Assembly (NCBI GenBank): GCA_947650285.1
Contig: CANTFL010000378.1
Coordinates: forward strand, 91,613 to 155,612
Reading direction: 5' to 3'
Length of the DNA: 64,000 bases
Source: Hyaloperonospora brassicae
Taxonomy: Eukaryota; Oomycota; Peronosporomycetes; Peronosporales; Peronosporaceae
The position numbers and the translations under genes are program-made. Under the pieces are notes generated by a model, which worked only from the letters and a program-made list of their open reading frames with translations, ran no database searches and was not told where the DNA came from. Positions 1 through 11,466 of the stretch are shown here, in pieces; position 1 is the first letter of the stretch; each line of letters begins with the position of its first letter.

Positions 1-125
1 GTTATATTCCGCCAACATCACCTCTTTTAGAGTGGTGTTGATTGAGTATAATCTAAATAGATAAAACACCCAAAAATTGATACATTCGTGTCAATTTTTA
101 TGTAACACACTCTCTCCCCGTTACA
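1..125 (-). repeat. A1 3' LTR, partial
   Basis: End of the 3' LTR of A1, truncated by the window start. It aligns with 9205-9320 with scattered substitutions and ends in CCCGTTACA at 125, the inverse of the TGTAACG start of the LTR in the element's own orientation. Confidence 0.85.
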
Positions 126-136
126 TCCCCTCCCTT
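126..136 (-). other. A1 polypurine tract
   Basis: On the minus strand this is AAGGGAGGGGA directly before the LTR start TGTAACG. This is the expected position and composition of the plus-strand primer of an LTR retrotransposon. A3 has the equivalent tract at 48774-48787. Confidence 0.75.
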
Positions 137-270
137 AAGCATTCTTCAGTACAGCAAGTGATCAGACTGATTGGCTACAGAGTGACCATTGTCGTGTAGC
201 TCTGGGGACAGGGAACACTTGTTAGTTCCAACTAACTCATTTTAAGTTTCATCGAATGACGAGATCGTCT

Positions 271-3140
271 ATGCGCTTCGCGAATAAAGCCGCGACTGAC
301 ACGACCGCATTGATGCAAGCAGCCGGCGAGCAAGCATCAGCAGCTAGTGATCCGTCGCCTGCTGATGCTATTAGAAAGACTCCAACACCAGATGTTTAAG
401 GTTCACAAAGTCATCCACGTGCAGCTTCTTTGTCCGCAACTTAAGCTGTGGGTGGTAGTCCAATGGACATCGATACCAGAATAAAGCTTATGTTTTTGGG
501 CGATTGGGACCTTCCGTCCGACTCAAAGTCGGCCGCAAAGCCCATCCTTGAGACTGTGGGTACAGACGCGACGAAAGCTTTGTCTCGTGGTAGTTTCGAC
601 AAGACAATTTGAAATAAGGTATTCGGCTCATCCGACGAGTCTTTGCACTCATAGCGAGGACCGGGCCGATCGCGCTCGCATCCATACAATTCGAGTGCAC
701 AAGAGGAGGACAGTAGTCATCGTGATGATACAGATGAATCTTTGCGGATTCATCGTAGCCGCATCAATCCCAGTAATTGCTGTGATCGCAGTGTTCGTAG
801 AGACACTACGCGAAAGGATCAGGATCGCAAAGTGTTGCGATCTGCTTCTGAAAAAAGCCATGGATGCCTCCCCTAAGTAACCTCAGGGAGTATATGTCAA
901 ACCATTGGGGGTTATCGAATTTAATTATTCACCGATCAATACTTCGTACTCTTAACGCCAGTGTGAGTAAATATCAAACTAAACATGGATATTACATCGA
1001 TGTCTTCTTCAGACATCGATACATACACAGTGGGGAGAAGCGCAAAGGAGTCTATATGAAAAGTGTGAATCGTGAAAATCAAATTGAATGCGAATGCAAT
1101 TCGATTGGAGGATCGCGCTCGGATATGGGCACGTTAGCACAGGAAATAGGATCAACAGACTGAGTAAAAGTAAACGACTGTTGAAGTTATGCGGATTGAT
1201 CTATTTGACGGGCAAGAAGGAGTATAGTCAAAGATCGATAATTGGTCGATCGTGACACATGATCAAGGGCTTGAATCACCAAGTTACAAGAGCCAAATCA
1301 CTCTAGAGGTGAACAACATCTGGACTATTAGATCGAACATTAAAATGGATGATGGGTGAATATGGAAGCAGTCTAGTAGAGTCGATCGTCAGGGTCATCA
1401 AGTATGCGAAGTTTCAGAAGTGACGAAGATCCGATTGTGGATGCCCGATCAATGACACAACCGAAAAACCACGATCGATCCTAGGTATGTACCGCTGGGT
1501 GGTGTGGTTACATGATTGGCTTGGACGCATAATTGGTGTGGATTCCATGTTTGGTTTGGGTCACATACCACGATCCACTACCCCGCCATCCAATATACTC
1601 CGATCTACTACACCGCGGTCTACTATCCCGCAGTTCACTACCCCGCGATTATCTTCGAAGTTCCTGTTGTGAACCACATGATGCAAGAAGTGAATGACAT
1701 AGACAGGCGATACGCAACAGAGATCTAGTGGACACATAAGCCTAGACATAGATTTTGGATTTGGTTGGTTGACATTAAACATAATTGAATTCGCTACGAA
1801 AGACACGCATCGAATTCTCCCAAGCATTATCTTTGGCCTCTTGTCGAACACGGAGTGGTCCGGGTCTCTGCAAACTTTGCACTTAAGTTGTGCGGCCAGG
1901 CGGAACGTCAGTTTTATAACCCCCCCCCTCGAACTGCGATTTGCCGAACAAGACCTAACGGTTTACATTCAAGATGGCGAGATGGATAAAGTGGTCAGAA
2001 GGCTCGCACATTATGCATCTCCCTTGGACAGAAGCGACTCTGGCAGAGCGCCCAAGTATACACGCGATCTAGTGAAGCAATTTCACTTGATTCATACCCA
2101 TGTTTGACCGGGTGAAGAATTTTCCACCCGATCACCCCTATCCGCAAAACGGTCTAGTCAGGCTTCAGCTCAAGTCCACCAAGAAAATCGCAACCCGCCC
2201 CACCGACGGGTGCAAAATGTACGCAAGAAAACATAGAGCATGGAATCGTATTACCCCTCCGTTAGCCAGTCGCCCGGGCGCTGGTGAAGAGTCGGGGTCA
2301 CACGGAATTTGTGATCACCACTCCACTGCAACACTTACCACAATTGAAAAGAAGGTTTTCGTTGCAAGCTTCGAACTCGTTTACCTTCAGCATCGAAATT
2401 GTTGGTCGTGGTGCGTAGCTAAGCAAACTTACTTCAGCTCGCAATAGATTTGAGCAGAAGTCGATAACTGACGCATGGTTGAAATTGCACCGATTGTCTC
2501 GAACGTTAGATTTACCTTACCTCTCGTAGGTAGAGAACTGCCAGGGTTGTGTTGACAACTCTGTTCGCACCCTTAGGGAGGCCTTCCTCTCTAATCGGTC
2601 GTATTGGCGGGTGCGCATCTCTTCCGAGATGCGCAGATCAATTGAGGCTTTACAATCCCTTTACGAACGTGCCGGGCGTTCGCCCGACGAGGGCCCTTCA
2701 TCCTCAAAGGATGTGTCTCGTCGTACTGTTCGACGAGACCGGGGACATTCATAATCAGCTGAGAGCGGAACTCCCAGCTGTTCCACGAGAGTGAATACCC
2801 CCGCAATTGGACGAGGTAAGTCGTCCTTGATCCGGAATGGTCACGTTCGTTCAAGATACGCTCCACAAGGAAGCATTGACCACCGTGTGAGTCCATCAAA
2901 ATATGAGGAGGAGGAGGAGGAGGAAAACCCTCCTCCAAGTCGTTCGAATAACCACCTCGGCCAACATGAGATGGATCTCGCGATCTTTGAATTGCGCGAG
3001 GATTTGTATCACGAGCGAGACAGAAGCTACGCTCAGACCGATTTTGTGCGGAAATACCGCTAGGATCGTGAGGCTGAGCGTGAGAAGGATCGTGCTGGTT
3101 ATGCCCTCGCTCATCTCCAGGTCGAGCAGGATTTTTTCCC
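271..3140 (+). pseudogene. A1 antisense reading frame (interrupted)
   Basis: Plus-strand frame running against A1 gag-pol. It starts near ATG 271 (MRFANKAATD, acidic and serine-rich afterwards), with in-frame stops. It includes a DVFFRHR-like stretch near 1000-1020, is split by the family B LTR at 1029-2342, and resumes to about 3140. Between about 2470 and 2790 translation gives blocks such as LHRLSR, VDNS, ISSEMRRSIEALQSLYER and GPSSS that match the antisense frame of A3 (LHCLSS, VDNS, ISVKMRDAIANLQSVYKR, GPSD). The segment 2791-3063 (NTPAIGRGKSSLI, HEMDLAIFELREDL) matches A3 VDTPATGRGSSSLI, HEMDRAIDELRDDF. No domain is recognised. The part before 2590 has no sense-strand coding, so the similarity there is not a by-product of pol. 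Confidence 0.6.
1029..2342 (+). repeat. Family B LTR inserted in A1
   Basis: Plus-oriented family B LTR of about 1.3 kb. The start is degraded (GTGGGGAGAAGCG against TGTGGAGAAGCG in the B2 LTR) and it ends CCACA at 2338-2342. From about 1050 to 2195 it aligns best with the B3 LTR (28272-29424), for example the runs of 'actaccccgc' around 1570-1640 and 28670-28740. From 2196 onward it is instead nearly identical to the inverted B2 LTR. No second LTR or clear 5-bp duplication is seen, so it is best read as a solo LTR with a chimeric right end. Confidence 0.75.
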
Positions 3141-3444
3141 CTGATTGAAGAGCTGGTGACACCTTGCAGGGAGATCTCTTAATTGCATGGAGGGGTCTCT
3201 TCACTGCGCATCCATACTGATAGCCTAGGGGGCGAGCGCAATAATTCGACGGAGATTCTTGAACTTGGAGTTTACCTTGACCGTCGGATGAGAGCTCGTA
3301 CTGACAGTACGAGTGGAGACGCCTCACGTAAAACGTAGGATGCGTTCTCATCCTACGTGGCAGCATGATCGTGTATTCGTTGCCTTGACGGCGCAACGCA
3401 AGAAAGAGACCGGTGTACTTGGGCGGTAGTTTACTGCTTCCCAC
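2591..3444 (-). pseudogene. A1 integrase C-terminus and chromodomain
   Basis: Two overlapping minus-strand frames. The first (from 3444) contains KLPPKYTGLFLALRRQGNEY and MLPRRMRTHPTFYVRRL, the C-terminal module of Ty3/Gypsy integrase that ends with the 'HPTFHVS.L'-type motif. The second (2938-2591) contains a proline run and QCFLVERILNERDHSGSRTTY followed by LVQLRGYSLSWNSWEF, a chromodomain with the aromatic cage partly lost (A3 has LVQWRGYPPSWKRWEP). Chromodomains of this class direct integration toward particular chromatin. The frames are offset, so the polyprotein is broken. Confidence 0.8.
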
Positions 3445-3460
3445 GTTAATTACTACATGT

Positions 3461-4880
3461 CTAGGTGGGCTTACCGTAGCAAGTAGACTGAATCATCTTT
3501 AATAAATAAAAGGAAATTTGCCCTTCAATTCTTGACAGCTTCCCGTTTCTGCCGGTCCACCGCGTGAGCGATGAATTCCTACACGAAACGGACCACTGCT
3601 TATCGAGCCAGCAGAAACCTTTTTGCTGACGAGACATTGTGTTGTTCCGTCCGCCTCGTGCGAACTGCAGAAAAAGTCTTTTCCTATTTCTGTTCATCAT
3701 TTTCCTATTTCTGTTCATCAGCGAGTATGTCTTCATCCTCACTGAAATAGGCGTTGGCGATGCTGATAATACCAGCATCGTCATCATCATCTGTATCAAT
3801 AATAGCGTCATCGCTAATATTGAGGTGGTCTTCTTCATCGACGTCGACTTGATCGACATCGGCATCATACGTGACGACGTTTGCGTCGGCAGCATACGTG
3901 ACGACGTTTGCGTCGGCACGTGATAAGCAAGAGCCAGAACTATTTTTGCTCGAGTGAGTCCCCCCTTAACCAAGAGTCACACTCTAAAAGGGTGGGCAGA
4001 CGTGGATGGCGTATGCCAATCACGAAGAACGGTGTATGCTGGACTGAATTATTCACCGAATCAGTAAAGGCGGCTTCCACCATCGGTAGAAATTCACTCC
4101 AACTCGAGAACGAGTGGACAGATAATCGAAGTATCTATTTACGGACACGTTTCGAACGTTCCGTCCGAAAAAAATTAAGGGGAAAAGTCAGATGTGGACA
4201 TTTTCAATTGTGTTCCGAGAGACACGAACACGAATTGCTAGAAGTCCACTTTAAACCGAGGGACACGGTCGGAAACGAGCTCACGGGATTACCCGTGGAG
4301 TCGAAATATCGTGTCGACAAAGACACGAGCACAGCCCTGTGATGTGATCGACTAGGGTACTACAGCAAGAGGCACCATCTGGCCGAAACGGTCAACGAAC
4401 ACAAGAATACTCTTATTCTTGTGGTCTTCTTCGGGGGAACCGAAGACAAAGATTATGGAAACGGATGACAGCACTCTGTCGGATCAGGTAGAAACTGTAA
4501 GGGTTCACGGGATTAAGGTCTAGGCTTCACCTATTGACAAATTCCGCAAGCGCGAATGTACTTGCTCACAAACGGATACTGGCGGGGCTAGTATAAGTCC
4601 CGACTTACCGTAGGGTAAATCTTTTTTTCCTCTACCACGATGGTCACCTGTCGGGGCATCGTGACACATATACATGATGCGCAAGCTTCATTTTTTATGA
4701 GCGGGGACGACGACACGAGTAGTGTTGCTGGCAACAACTATAAAGTACAGCGACCCGTTGCGTGTTGTGTGCCTATCCGATGGGGAACGGTACAGAGCAA
4801 AAACGTCTTCCAAAGATATACGAGTTGAATTCGCCAGGTGATCCATTAGCCGCATAATCGCCTTAGCTTTCCGCATAGGT
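3461..4880 (-). pseudogene. A1 integrase catalytic core, heavily decayed
   Basis: The minus strand retains recognisable pieces of integrase: a CHDAPTGDHRGRGK zinc-finger piece around 4650 and VDRFGQMVPLAVVP near 4360-4400, matching CHDAPTSGHRGREK and VDRFSKMVHLAAVP of A3. Stops and frameshifts are frequent. The same damage is present in the inverted partner at 21375-22330. Confidence 0.75.
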
Positions 4881-4885
4881 CTTCC

Positions 4886-5488
4886 TTACGTCGTCAAGTA
4901 ACGTTGAAGACGGGAAACTGGTGTAATTGTCGCAACAGCGAGTGTATCCTCACTGTTGGTTGGCGCGCCCGGCTCGAAATCGGACCGGCTCGAAAGCGCA
5001 TCACCGACGACAATAAGTCGTCCTGATTTATGTTCTACAGAGAAGTTGTACTCCGCGAAGAAAGATAGCCATTTCGCCATTCTTTTCGAGGGGTGTGAGC
5101 TGTGTACGGCCGTGCGTAGTGACGCATGGTCCGTATAGAAGATGAACGGTCTATCTCCCAGGAGATAGACACAAAACTTAGTCAGTCCATATTTCATGGC
5201 AAGGGTTTCCTTGTCCTGCACTGGGTAATTACGCTTAGTTGTTTGCAGATGGCGAGGTTGATAGCAGATGACGCGCTCCGCGCCATCTGTGTCAAATTGT
5301 ATCAACGTACAGCCGATTTCAAAATTGTTGGCGTCACAGGCCACATGAAATGGTCTGTCCTGATCTACAATCGCCAATATGGGTGATTGCATCAAGCTCT
5401 GCTTGATACCTTTACTGGAATGCTGACAGTCAGCGTCCCATGACCACTTCACATTTTTCTTGAGTAAACAAGAAAGATGCACAGTCAT
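4886..5488 (-). pseudogene. A1 RNase H domain
   Basis: 200-codon open stretch starting MTVHLSCLLKKNVKWSW. It contains the Ty3-type connection and RNase H signatures: FHVACDANNFEIGCTL (first catalytic Asp), NYPVQDKETLAM, FCVYLLGDRPFIFYTDHASL and FFAEYNFSVEHKSGRL. It would degrade the RNA strand after reverse transcription. It is separated by a frameshift from RT and by a stop from integrase. The inverted copy 20763-21365 differs by about one residue. Confidence 0.85.
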
Positions 5489-5591
5489 CTCGGCATATAT
5501 GCACGAGTACTAGCGACGTACTTGTACAAGTACGCCGCGAGTCCAAGGAACTTATGAAGTCCTTTGACATTGACTGGCGCAGGCCAGTCAG

Positions 5592-6188
5592 TTATCGCCT
5601 TAATCTTTTCGGGATCAGGTTGTACGCCGTGTTTACCCACGATGAACCCAAGATGTGGTTTTCGCTAGCCGCAAATATACATTTCTTGAGGTTGGCGTAC
5701 AATTTATGTTTGCGCATAAGTTGAAGAACCTGACGAACGTGTGTTCTGTGAACTTCCACGTCCGTCTTTCGGTCCAGAGCGCGGCTATGAACGAAAAAAT
5801 CGTCAAAGTAACTTAGTGCGAAGTCCTGCATGGGTCTCAACAGATATGGCACACATCTATTGAACGCTGCAGGTGCATTATTCAGCCCCTGTGGCATCAC
5901 TAGCCACTCCCACAGCATCCCGATTGGGATGCTCACTGCTGTGTACGGCATGTCCCGCTAACGCATGAGTATCTGATAGAAACCATCCATCAGATTCATG
6001 GACGAGAAGATGGTACTCTTAGACATACCATCAATGATCACGTCCTTCCTCGGTATTCGCATCTGAGCCGGTACTGTTGCAGCATTCAACTTGTTGAATT
6101 CGTGCACTATCCTCCACCCTCTTGTGACCTTTTGCACACAAAAGGTCGGAGAGCTGTGAGGGGAAGTTGTTTCCCTCGCATGTCTCAC
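5592..6188 (-). pseudogene. A1 reverse transcriptase
   Basis: Two frames. 6188-5958 has SPTFCVQKVTRGWRIVHEFN, KLNAATVPAQMRIPRKDVII and SSMNLMDGFYQILMR, then a TAG stop. 5951-5592 has MLWEWLVMPQGLNNAPAAFNR and LSYFDDFFVHSR, the YxDD active-site motif preserved as YFDD. The stop after LMR is shared with the inverted copy at 20063-20659, so damage came before the copying of one arm onto the other. RT would have synthesised element cDNA in cytoplasmic particles. Confidence 0.85.
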
Positions 6189-6361
6189 TGCAAAGCGATC
6201 AGCAAAGAACTTGTCGATCGCTAGTAATTATTGACTAGTCAGTGGCCACTGCTTCATGACACAGTGCTTCGAGCCCGGTTTGAGCTCGCTTTCTTGTCGA
6301 GTGCCGTTATCCTTAGGCAACTCACATAGTACGGATTCAGGGAATACATCCCTGATATCGA

Positions 6362-7550
6362 TCAATCCTTGTAGATAGAGTTAGCTTGATTCGACTCCCA
6401 GGATTGAGACGTGTATCGCTTAATCCAAGTCATATCATCGAGGACACTTCCGTCCATAGATGAGCTGCTCAGAACCCGTTCGGTCAGAGTAAACATCATC
6501 GCTGAACGAATATATTCAAAGTACTCGTCCTCCGCGACGAGTACACAGATCTTATTTACTTTGCCACTGCGCAGATCTCGCAAGAACCGTTTTGGTTCTA
6601 GCGTTGGTGATTGAGTTATCGCCGAAGTTAACTTTGGAGGGACAATCGTATCGAGTGTGTAACGCATAAGCTTGATCTGTCATTGAAAAAGACGTTCAAT
6701 GTCTCGGTTACTCCCTGGAAACATTATTCAACAAAATTCTGAGGGCTTGTACGCTCATGTTGCTAAGAGCCTCATCGCTCGCCAAGTACTTCTTCAGAAA
6801 TTTCTTCCCCAAGAACGCGGGCATTTATTCCCTCGACGTCTTCTGACTGTGTCGTGCAACTACCGTCAGGTACTGATCCTCTACGCTCGACTCTCCAGTC
6901 GACCTAGGATAATCGCATTGTCTTTTGTGGACAACTGGTTTGCTCTTTTTAGGATGTTGCCCGCTAGTCAAGTTTTTATGTCCCGGTCCACTCGACTTAT
7001 TCGAGTGGTGGACCTTCGGCGCTACCAATACAACTGTACAGCCGCCGGGACTTTATTCTACAATTTAGAGGTCAGATACACTGAAGTCATGTGCAGTCGT
7101 GCTAACGACCGTACCGCAAGTGAGGCCATCGCACTCACTCGCAGTCCATTTACACGCATGTGGACGATCCATGGCGTTCAACGAATGGCCATCTGATGAA
7201 CAAGCGGCAGAAATCCTGGGGGATGGATTCTGCCAGCTCACCTTTGGCTCGTACCTTCAAAGCCAAAGCAATTTTAGGATTACTTCAAATTAGTCATCCA
7301 GATCCAGTGCGATGAAGTTGTGATCGCACTGTTCATCTTCTTAAGTGTAGAGGATTCCTACTACACGTTTCTCAAAGGTATCGATGCGCCTGAGGCAAGA
7401 CGTATCGTCATTCCCGTCAGGAATATGTTGTGCTTAGAACACTTGAGTCTACATTTCACTAATGGCTGGCGACGAAAAAAGCTGTTGACAGCACACAGTC
7501 AACTAGAACACGAACTGGCTAATGATATGTTTCTCCTAACTACATGGTGA
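6362..7550 (-). pseudogene. A1 protease to pol N-terminus
   Basis: 6667-6362 encodes a 101-codon stretch (TLDTIVPPKLTSAITQSPTL, PKRFLRDLRSGKVNKICVL) that matches the pol segment between protease and RT in A3. Upstream, 7028-6825 (APKVHHSNKSSGPGH) and sequence to 7550 correspond to the A3 protease region but carry many stops. The retropepsin active site is not intact. Confidence 0.7.
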
Positions 7551-8820
7551 TTTGCAATATTCCATCACCAGGTTCAGAGACAAACAACGGCTGTGCATCT
7601 AAAGCAACTTTTGTCAAAAGATTGCAATTTTTTGAGCCTGTTGGATCAGTAGATCGCTCCACCCTTACTAACCCCAAACATTGTCTAATGTCTCGCTTCG
7701 TTTTTGCAGTTTCGCAACAGCGTTTAACCTTCGCCCATTTCCCTTCTTGGCGATTGGTTGATCGATTTGATCAGTACTGGTACGTAATGGACGTGGGGTA
7801 CACTCATAAGCATAGTGTCCGTACTTATTACAGCGATTGCTTTTTGAAAGAGCTTGTTGTTTGAAGAGCGAGGCTTCTCACTCTCAATATAAGAGATGTC
7901 CAGTTATGGACCTTTGGCCTCTTGTTTTCTCGGTGGACGATAAGAGCTCCAGCTACAATGAGCATGTATCATGCTTAAGTTCTGCTGTTCCACACCTGAG
8001 ATTGCTTGTTCAAGAGTAACCGATCCAAATGGATCGTGTATTTTCTGAGTGGACTATCTACGAGCCCTTGCCTAAACATAGTAGTTAACGTGTATTCATG
8101 TACTGGGTTAGCACGTATACTACTCGCGAGTAGTCGTATATACTGAGGGTAAGCTTGCGCATCAAGCTTACCCTATTGAATAGTTAAGACTCTCATCGAG
8201 CCCTGAACTCAGCCCGAGGTGGTTCAATGGTTTCTTTTGAGCCGGGTCTCAAAGGATTCGGGCAACTCCAAAGCATATTGTAGCTTATCTCTCGACCTAA
8301 GGTTCAAGGCTTGGCACGTCCTGCAAACTTGGTTTGAGCAAATGTGGGTTTCATTTGCTCATCGTCAATACGACGTGCCTTTAAGGCTCGGGCTGGTACG
8401 ACAAACCATAATACCAGGTAGTTTTCCTAATATCCTTCGTACTTGGAAATGTCAACCTTCAAAGTTTTGGGACGACGCGTGTGTGTTGCCCCGCCCACAG
8501 CAGCATTGTATTGCTGCGGTCTCAACAGCTATGTCTGTTAACCACCCGAGTTCTCCTAATTAATCGGCCTCATGAGAGCCTTTCTGGTGAAGCAAGGCTA
8601 CTTTCTATCTGTCAGCGACAATTCCATTTTTAATGAACCTAGCTATATCGGCATGTTGTTGGTATCTATAAAGAGATTCCAACACCTCACTATGGTACTT
8701 CGCCTACGATTTAACTCGTACATCCCACCGCACTTCATTCGATGTCACTATAATTATTATGAAAGCCTCCACGCGTGGCGTGAAAGCTTTCCTCGTCATT
8801 GAACATGTTCAGGCTGACTG
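7551..8820 (-). pseudogene. A1 gag remnant
   Basis: Minus-strand sequence homologous at nucleotide level to the intact-looking A3 gag (55840-54758): for example 8764-8815 against 55880-55930, and the segment around 8330-8400 against 55440-55500. Stops and small indels occur throughout and no frame exceeds about 50 codons. It lies outside the near-identical inverted tract, and the A2 equivalent (17426-18740) is only a distant match. Confidence 0.7.
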
Positions 8821-8862
8821 AGGTGGTCGTGGTCGATGAAAGGTCTACAAAGTGATACTAGA

Positions 8863-9320
8863 TAAACAGAGATTGCTTCTTGCCAGATGACTAGCAAGAC
8901 CTTTTGTATACCCTACACAAGTTTGCGTGTCTCTGACGTCACGTACACGTGGCGAGGAAGCGCAAGCGAAGAATTCAGATCTCCAAAGATATGTTTGTCG
9001 GAGAATGTGAAACTGTAATTTGGTATAATTATGACTTTTCATAAATCGTCTTTGTCTTAATCTAGCTACATTACACTATGATCTCCTATGCAGGTCTTTT
9101 GCTCACCACTAATTGTGCACGTCGACATCGATTAATGGTTCATCTAGTTGACGTAACCACATCAACCAAAGTATAGCATCCAAGAATATTACCCTTGGAC
9201 GTATTATTCCGCCAACATCACCTCTTTTGAAGTAGTGTTGATTGAGTATTATTTAAATTGATAATACCCAAAAATTGATGCATTCGTATCAATTTTTATG
9301 CAACGGACTCATCCGTTACA
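8863..9320 (-). repeat. A1 5' LTR
   Basis: 458 bp LTR, minus orientation, starting TGTAACGGATGAG at 9320. It contains ACGTACACGTGGCGAGGAAGCG, also seen in the partial LTR at 63779-64000. The gag-proximal boundary at 8863 is set by alignment with A2 and A3, where the LTR is followed by CCTGGTA; here the equivalent is TCTAGTATCACTTTGTAG. The right flank is GTCTA; the matching target duplication would lie left of the window. Confidence 0.8.
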
Positions 9321-11160
9321 GTCTACGTGACGTACATTCGGTCAGCAGCGCCTTCTTGCCTGCTTACAAGATCAGTCACGTATATGCTACATAAAATTAC
9401 GAAGGCGCCTTGTGATGCAGTCTGCAACGTCAAATGCAGGCATGAATGGTGAGCTAGATGCAAGAGTCTAATCATTAAAAAAGTGCAGTTCGTGGCATAC
9501 GCCGCGAACCCTGTGCAGCGCTGCTTAATATAAATACGACTCTATTTATAGGGTCTCGGTATTTATGCAGCCGTTCAACCAGCTTACAACGAGGCTAGAC
9601 GTTTCGGCACATGCTCACCATCTTGTTAGTCATAGCTAAACCTCTTTCACACTTAAACTATGGGATTAAATGTCTAAAGAAGCTAGTCGAATTTAGAGTG
9701 TATATACACGAGACACTCTCAGGAGACAGCCTGGTTTTATAGCGTATTCTCGAGTGCCTGGTACATATATCTGACGCTCGCTGCACCTTGAAGCATGAAG
9801 ATGCAAATAAAACTCCACATCGTGGCGTTCTAACGCACGATACGACTTGTCGTATTCATCTCGATCTCGCACATCTCAAGCGGCTGTACCCGGTTATATA
9901 CGTGCACTGGAATTTTGCATTGGAGCGCTTCGAGCACAGTCCCTTTGTTCCGATGCCAACGCCAATACTCAATCGTGGTCGATTATCGTACGGGAAAGGC
10001 CACCTTCGGTGACGCTCTAGGTCTGTCTGGATGGGTAGCGATGGCCTAGTGTCAGACGTGTGTTTATCATTTTCATACCTCTCAGACGCCCTTTTTCTAT
10101 CATACACGGAGAGATGAACACGTCAAGAGAAAAACCTCTACGTGAGTGCTTGCGCTAAATCTCGCATTAACTTGTGCATTATGTACTTAAATAATGGTGC
10201 TTTTAAGGGGGGCGCCACCAGTCGTAAGGCCCCCCCCTGTATGTCTTGTTAGAAAGAGGCACGGTTGAAGTTACAGTTGAGGAAACGGCTGACGACTTAG
10301 AGAGGCGTTTGAGGATCAGTTGAGTGATTGATTGGACAGGTGCGTGGATGTGTGATTGATTGGACAGGAGTGATGGAGAACAAGAACAGCTAGTCCATCC
10401 TGCTAGCACGGAAAAAGATAACACTACAAACAATGTCAGAATCCTTTTATCACAGTGCCACCGACCTCCTCTCTACAGCTTGCATCATGGCAAACGAACA
10501 TGTCTACCGCCCGCGCACCGCGAGGACGCACAAGAAACGCCTTGAGACATATCACACACGTGTCGGCTTTCGGGGCGGGGAATTTAACGCCTGACAAGGG
10601 AAATGACGGTATTAGGTGCTTGCCGCGGACAGGCGGTAACGGCCATTTCTAATGGTGCATGCGTAATACATGTATTAACTAATCTAGCGGCAAGCCATGG
10701 GCCTCGATATTTTTAAAATGAAGAGCGACGAGTACCATATACGCTGTCGTATATATGCATCGTATACACCCACATTAAAATGAGGACCTCAGGGAGTAGA
10801 CCAGCATTCTTGTGAAATTACGGCTACTCATTCTTAATCGGTCATAGCATAATATACAAGGTGTGAAATGTACAGGATACATTGAAAGCATTTACACCAA
10901 AAAAAGCATAATGAAAACGAGTCTCGTCCCAGATGACTCTACCAGGTATGTCAACACAATAAAATATCATATAAATGTAGAATGAATATTTATCGTCTTT
11001 AAGTAATTGATAAAACTAGGTTGACAAGAAAGCTACGCTTCAAAACAGCACAAATTATCGAACGAGTATAATAACTGCGAAAGTAACAAGACACGATCAA
11101 TAATATACGTTTCATTGAAACATGTTATCGTTAGCAGTGTTTCGAGGTAGAAGTCGGCGA
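9321..11160. other. Non-coding island, nothing recognisable
   Basis: No convincing gene. Short frames (for example plus 9788-10012 and plus 10360-10545) lack homology, domains or promoter signals. A C/G hairpin (GGGGGGCG.. with GGCCCCCCC) lies at about 10207-10238. A spaced inverted repeat GCGCCTTC/GAAGGCGC lies near 9348 and 9402. Confidence 0.5.
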
Positions 11161-11228
11161 ACTATCCAGTCCATTCAATTAAGGTTACACACTCGCTTTG
11201 TAACCGCAAAGAGAGTCGACTAAGACTT

Positions 11229-11423
11229 CTATTTGTTCCTCTTTTTGTCGCATGTCGTTTTGCAACATTCGTAGATGACAACACCCACTTGGTGGCAATG
11301 GGCGAATTCACCTTTACCACCTCCATTGGTAGAATTGCACATAGCCTCACAGTCCTGGACTCCGTGGACTGACTGGGATAGAACAGAGAAAACGACGACC
11401 ACGGCCATGGTAGTTAAGTTCAT
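11229..11423 (-). CDS. Small secreted cysteine-rich protein, candidate apoplastic effector (PcF/SCR-like spacing)
   Basis: 64-codon intact frame. Residues 1-21 form a classic signal peptide: a short N-terminus (MNLTTM), a hydrophobic core of V/A/F/L, and a small-residue cleavage region ending about HG-21. The mature part, about 43 residues, has six cysteines at positions 25, 29, 43, 53, 54 and 58, that is C-x3-C-x13-C-x9-CC-x3-C, with a lysine-rich tail. Size, secretion signal and six cysteines with an adjacent CC pair resemble the small cysteine-rich secreted proteins of Phytophthora (PcF/SCR group), which act outside plant cells; membership is inferred from the pattern only. The start is chosen because it opens the signal peptide and lies about 45 nt below an excellent oomycete core promoter. 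It is the only convincing host gene here, flanked by repeats. A defensin-like or other secreted peptide is possible. Confidence 0.72.
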   Translation of the reverse strand: MNLTTMAVVVVFSVLSQSVHGVQDCEAMCNSTNGGGKGEFAHCHQVGVVIYECCKTTCDKKRNK

Positions 11424-11466
11424 GCTTGCGAAGTTGAAGTGGTTGTGAGCGGTGCGCTTGGTCTAT

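Larger units (their letters stand above)
2196..7205. repeat. Left arm of ~5.0 kb near-identical inverted repeat
   Basis: Position x here pairs with about 26252 minus x on the other strand (19046-24056), with only small indels. Translations of the two copies differ by about one residue in 200 in the RNase H region and share the same stops and frameshifts. At 2196 the left copy switches abruptly from B3-like LTR sequence to sequence nearly identical to the right copy. At about 7205 identity drops to that of separate family members. Confidence 0.9.
1..9320 (-). mobile_element. Ty3/Gypsy chromovirus A1 (family A), degenerate, left LTR cut by window edge
   Basis: Minus-strand LTR retrotransposon. 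The right (5') LTR is 8863-9320 and the last 125 bp of the left (3') LTR are 1-125; the first ~116 bp of window match 9205-9320. Reading the minus strand the order is gag (about 8820-7550), protease and pol start (7550-6362), RT (6188-5592), RNase H (5488-4886), integrase (4876-3921), integrase C-terminus and chromodomain (3444-2591), antisense frame, polypurine tract. Every domain is broken by stops or frameshifts, so this is a dead copy. A family B LTR (1029-2342) is inserted in its 3' part. The segment 2196-7205 is nearly identical, inverted, to 19046-24056, while flanking gag and LTRs of the two copies are far more divergent. Confidence 0.9.

Noticed and set aside
3639..3923. 94-codon frame rich in Ile/Val/Asp that looks like a membrane protein (and twin at 22330-22614)
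   Set aside because: It is the antisense shadow of the Asp-rich stretch near the integrase C-terminus (GAT/GAC repeats read as ATC/GTC).
6699..7196. 165-codon plus-strand frame (and its twin at 19055-19552, minus)
   Set aside because: It lies antisense to the protease region of A1 and A2. Its A3 counterpart (54031-54306) is shorter and not conserved as protein, and hairpin-rich composition explains the openness.
10205..10240. G/C hairpin as a transcription terminator or transposon terminal repeat
   Set aside because: No partner terminal repeat was found and intrinsic terminators of this type are not expected in this kind of genome.
11162..11350. 62-codon minus frame overlapping the cysteine-rich gene
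   Set aside because: It is an alternative frame without signal peptide or cysteine pattern, and its start lies inside the accepted gene.
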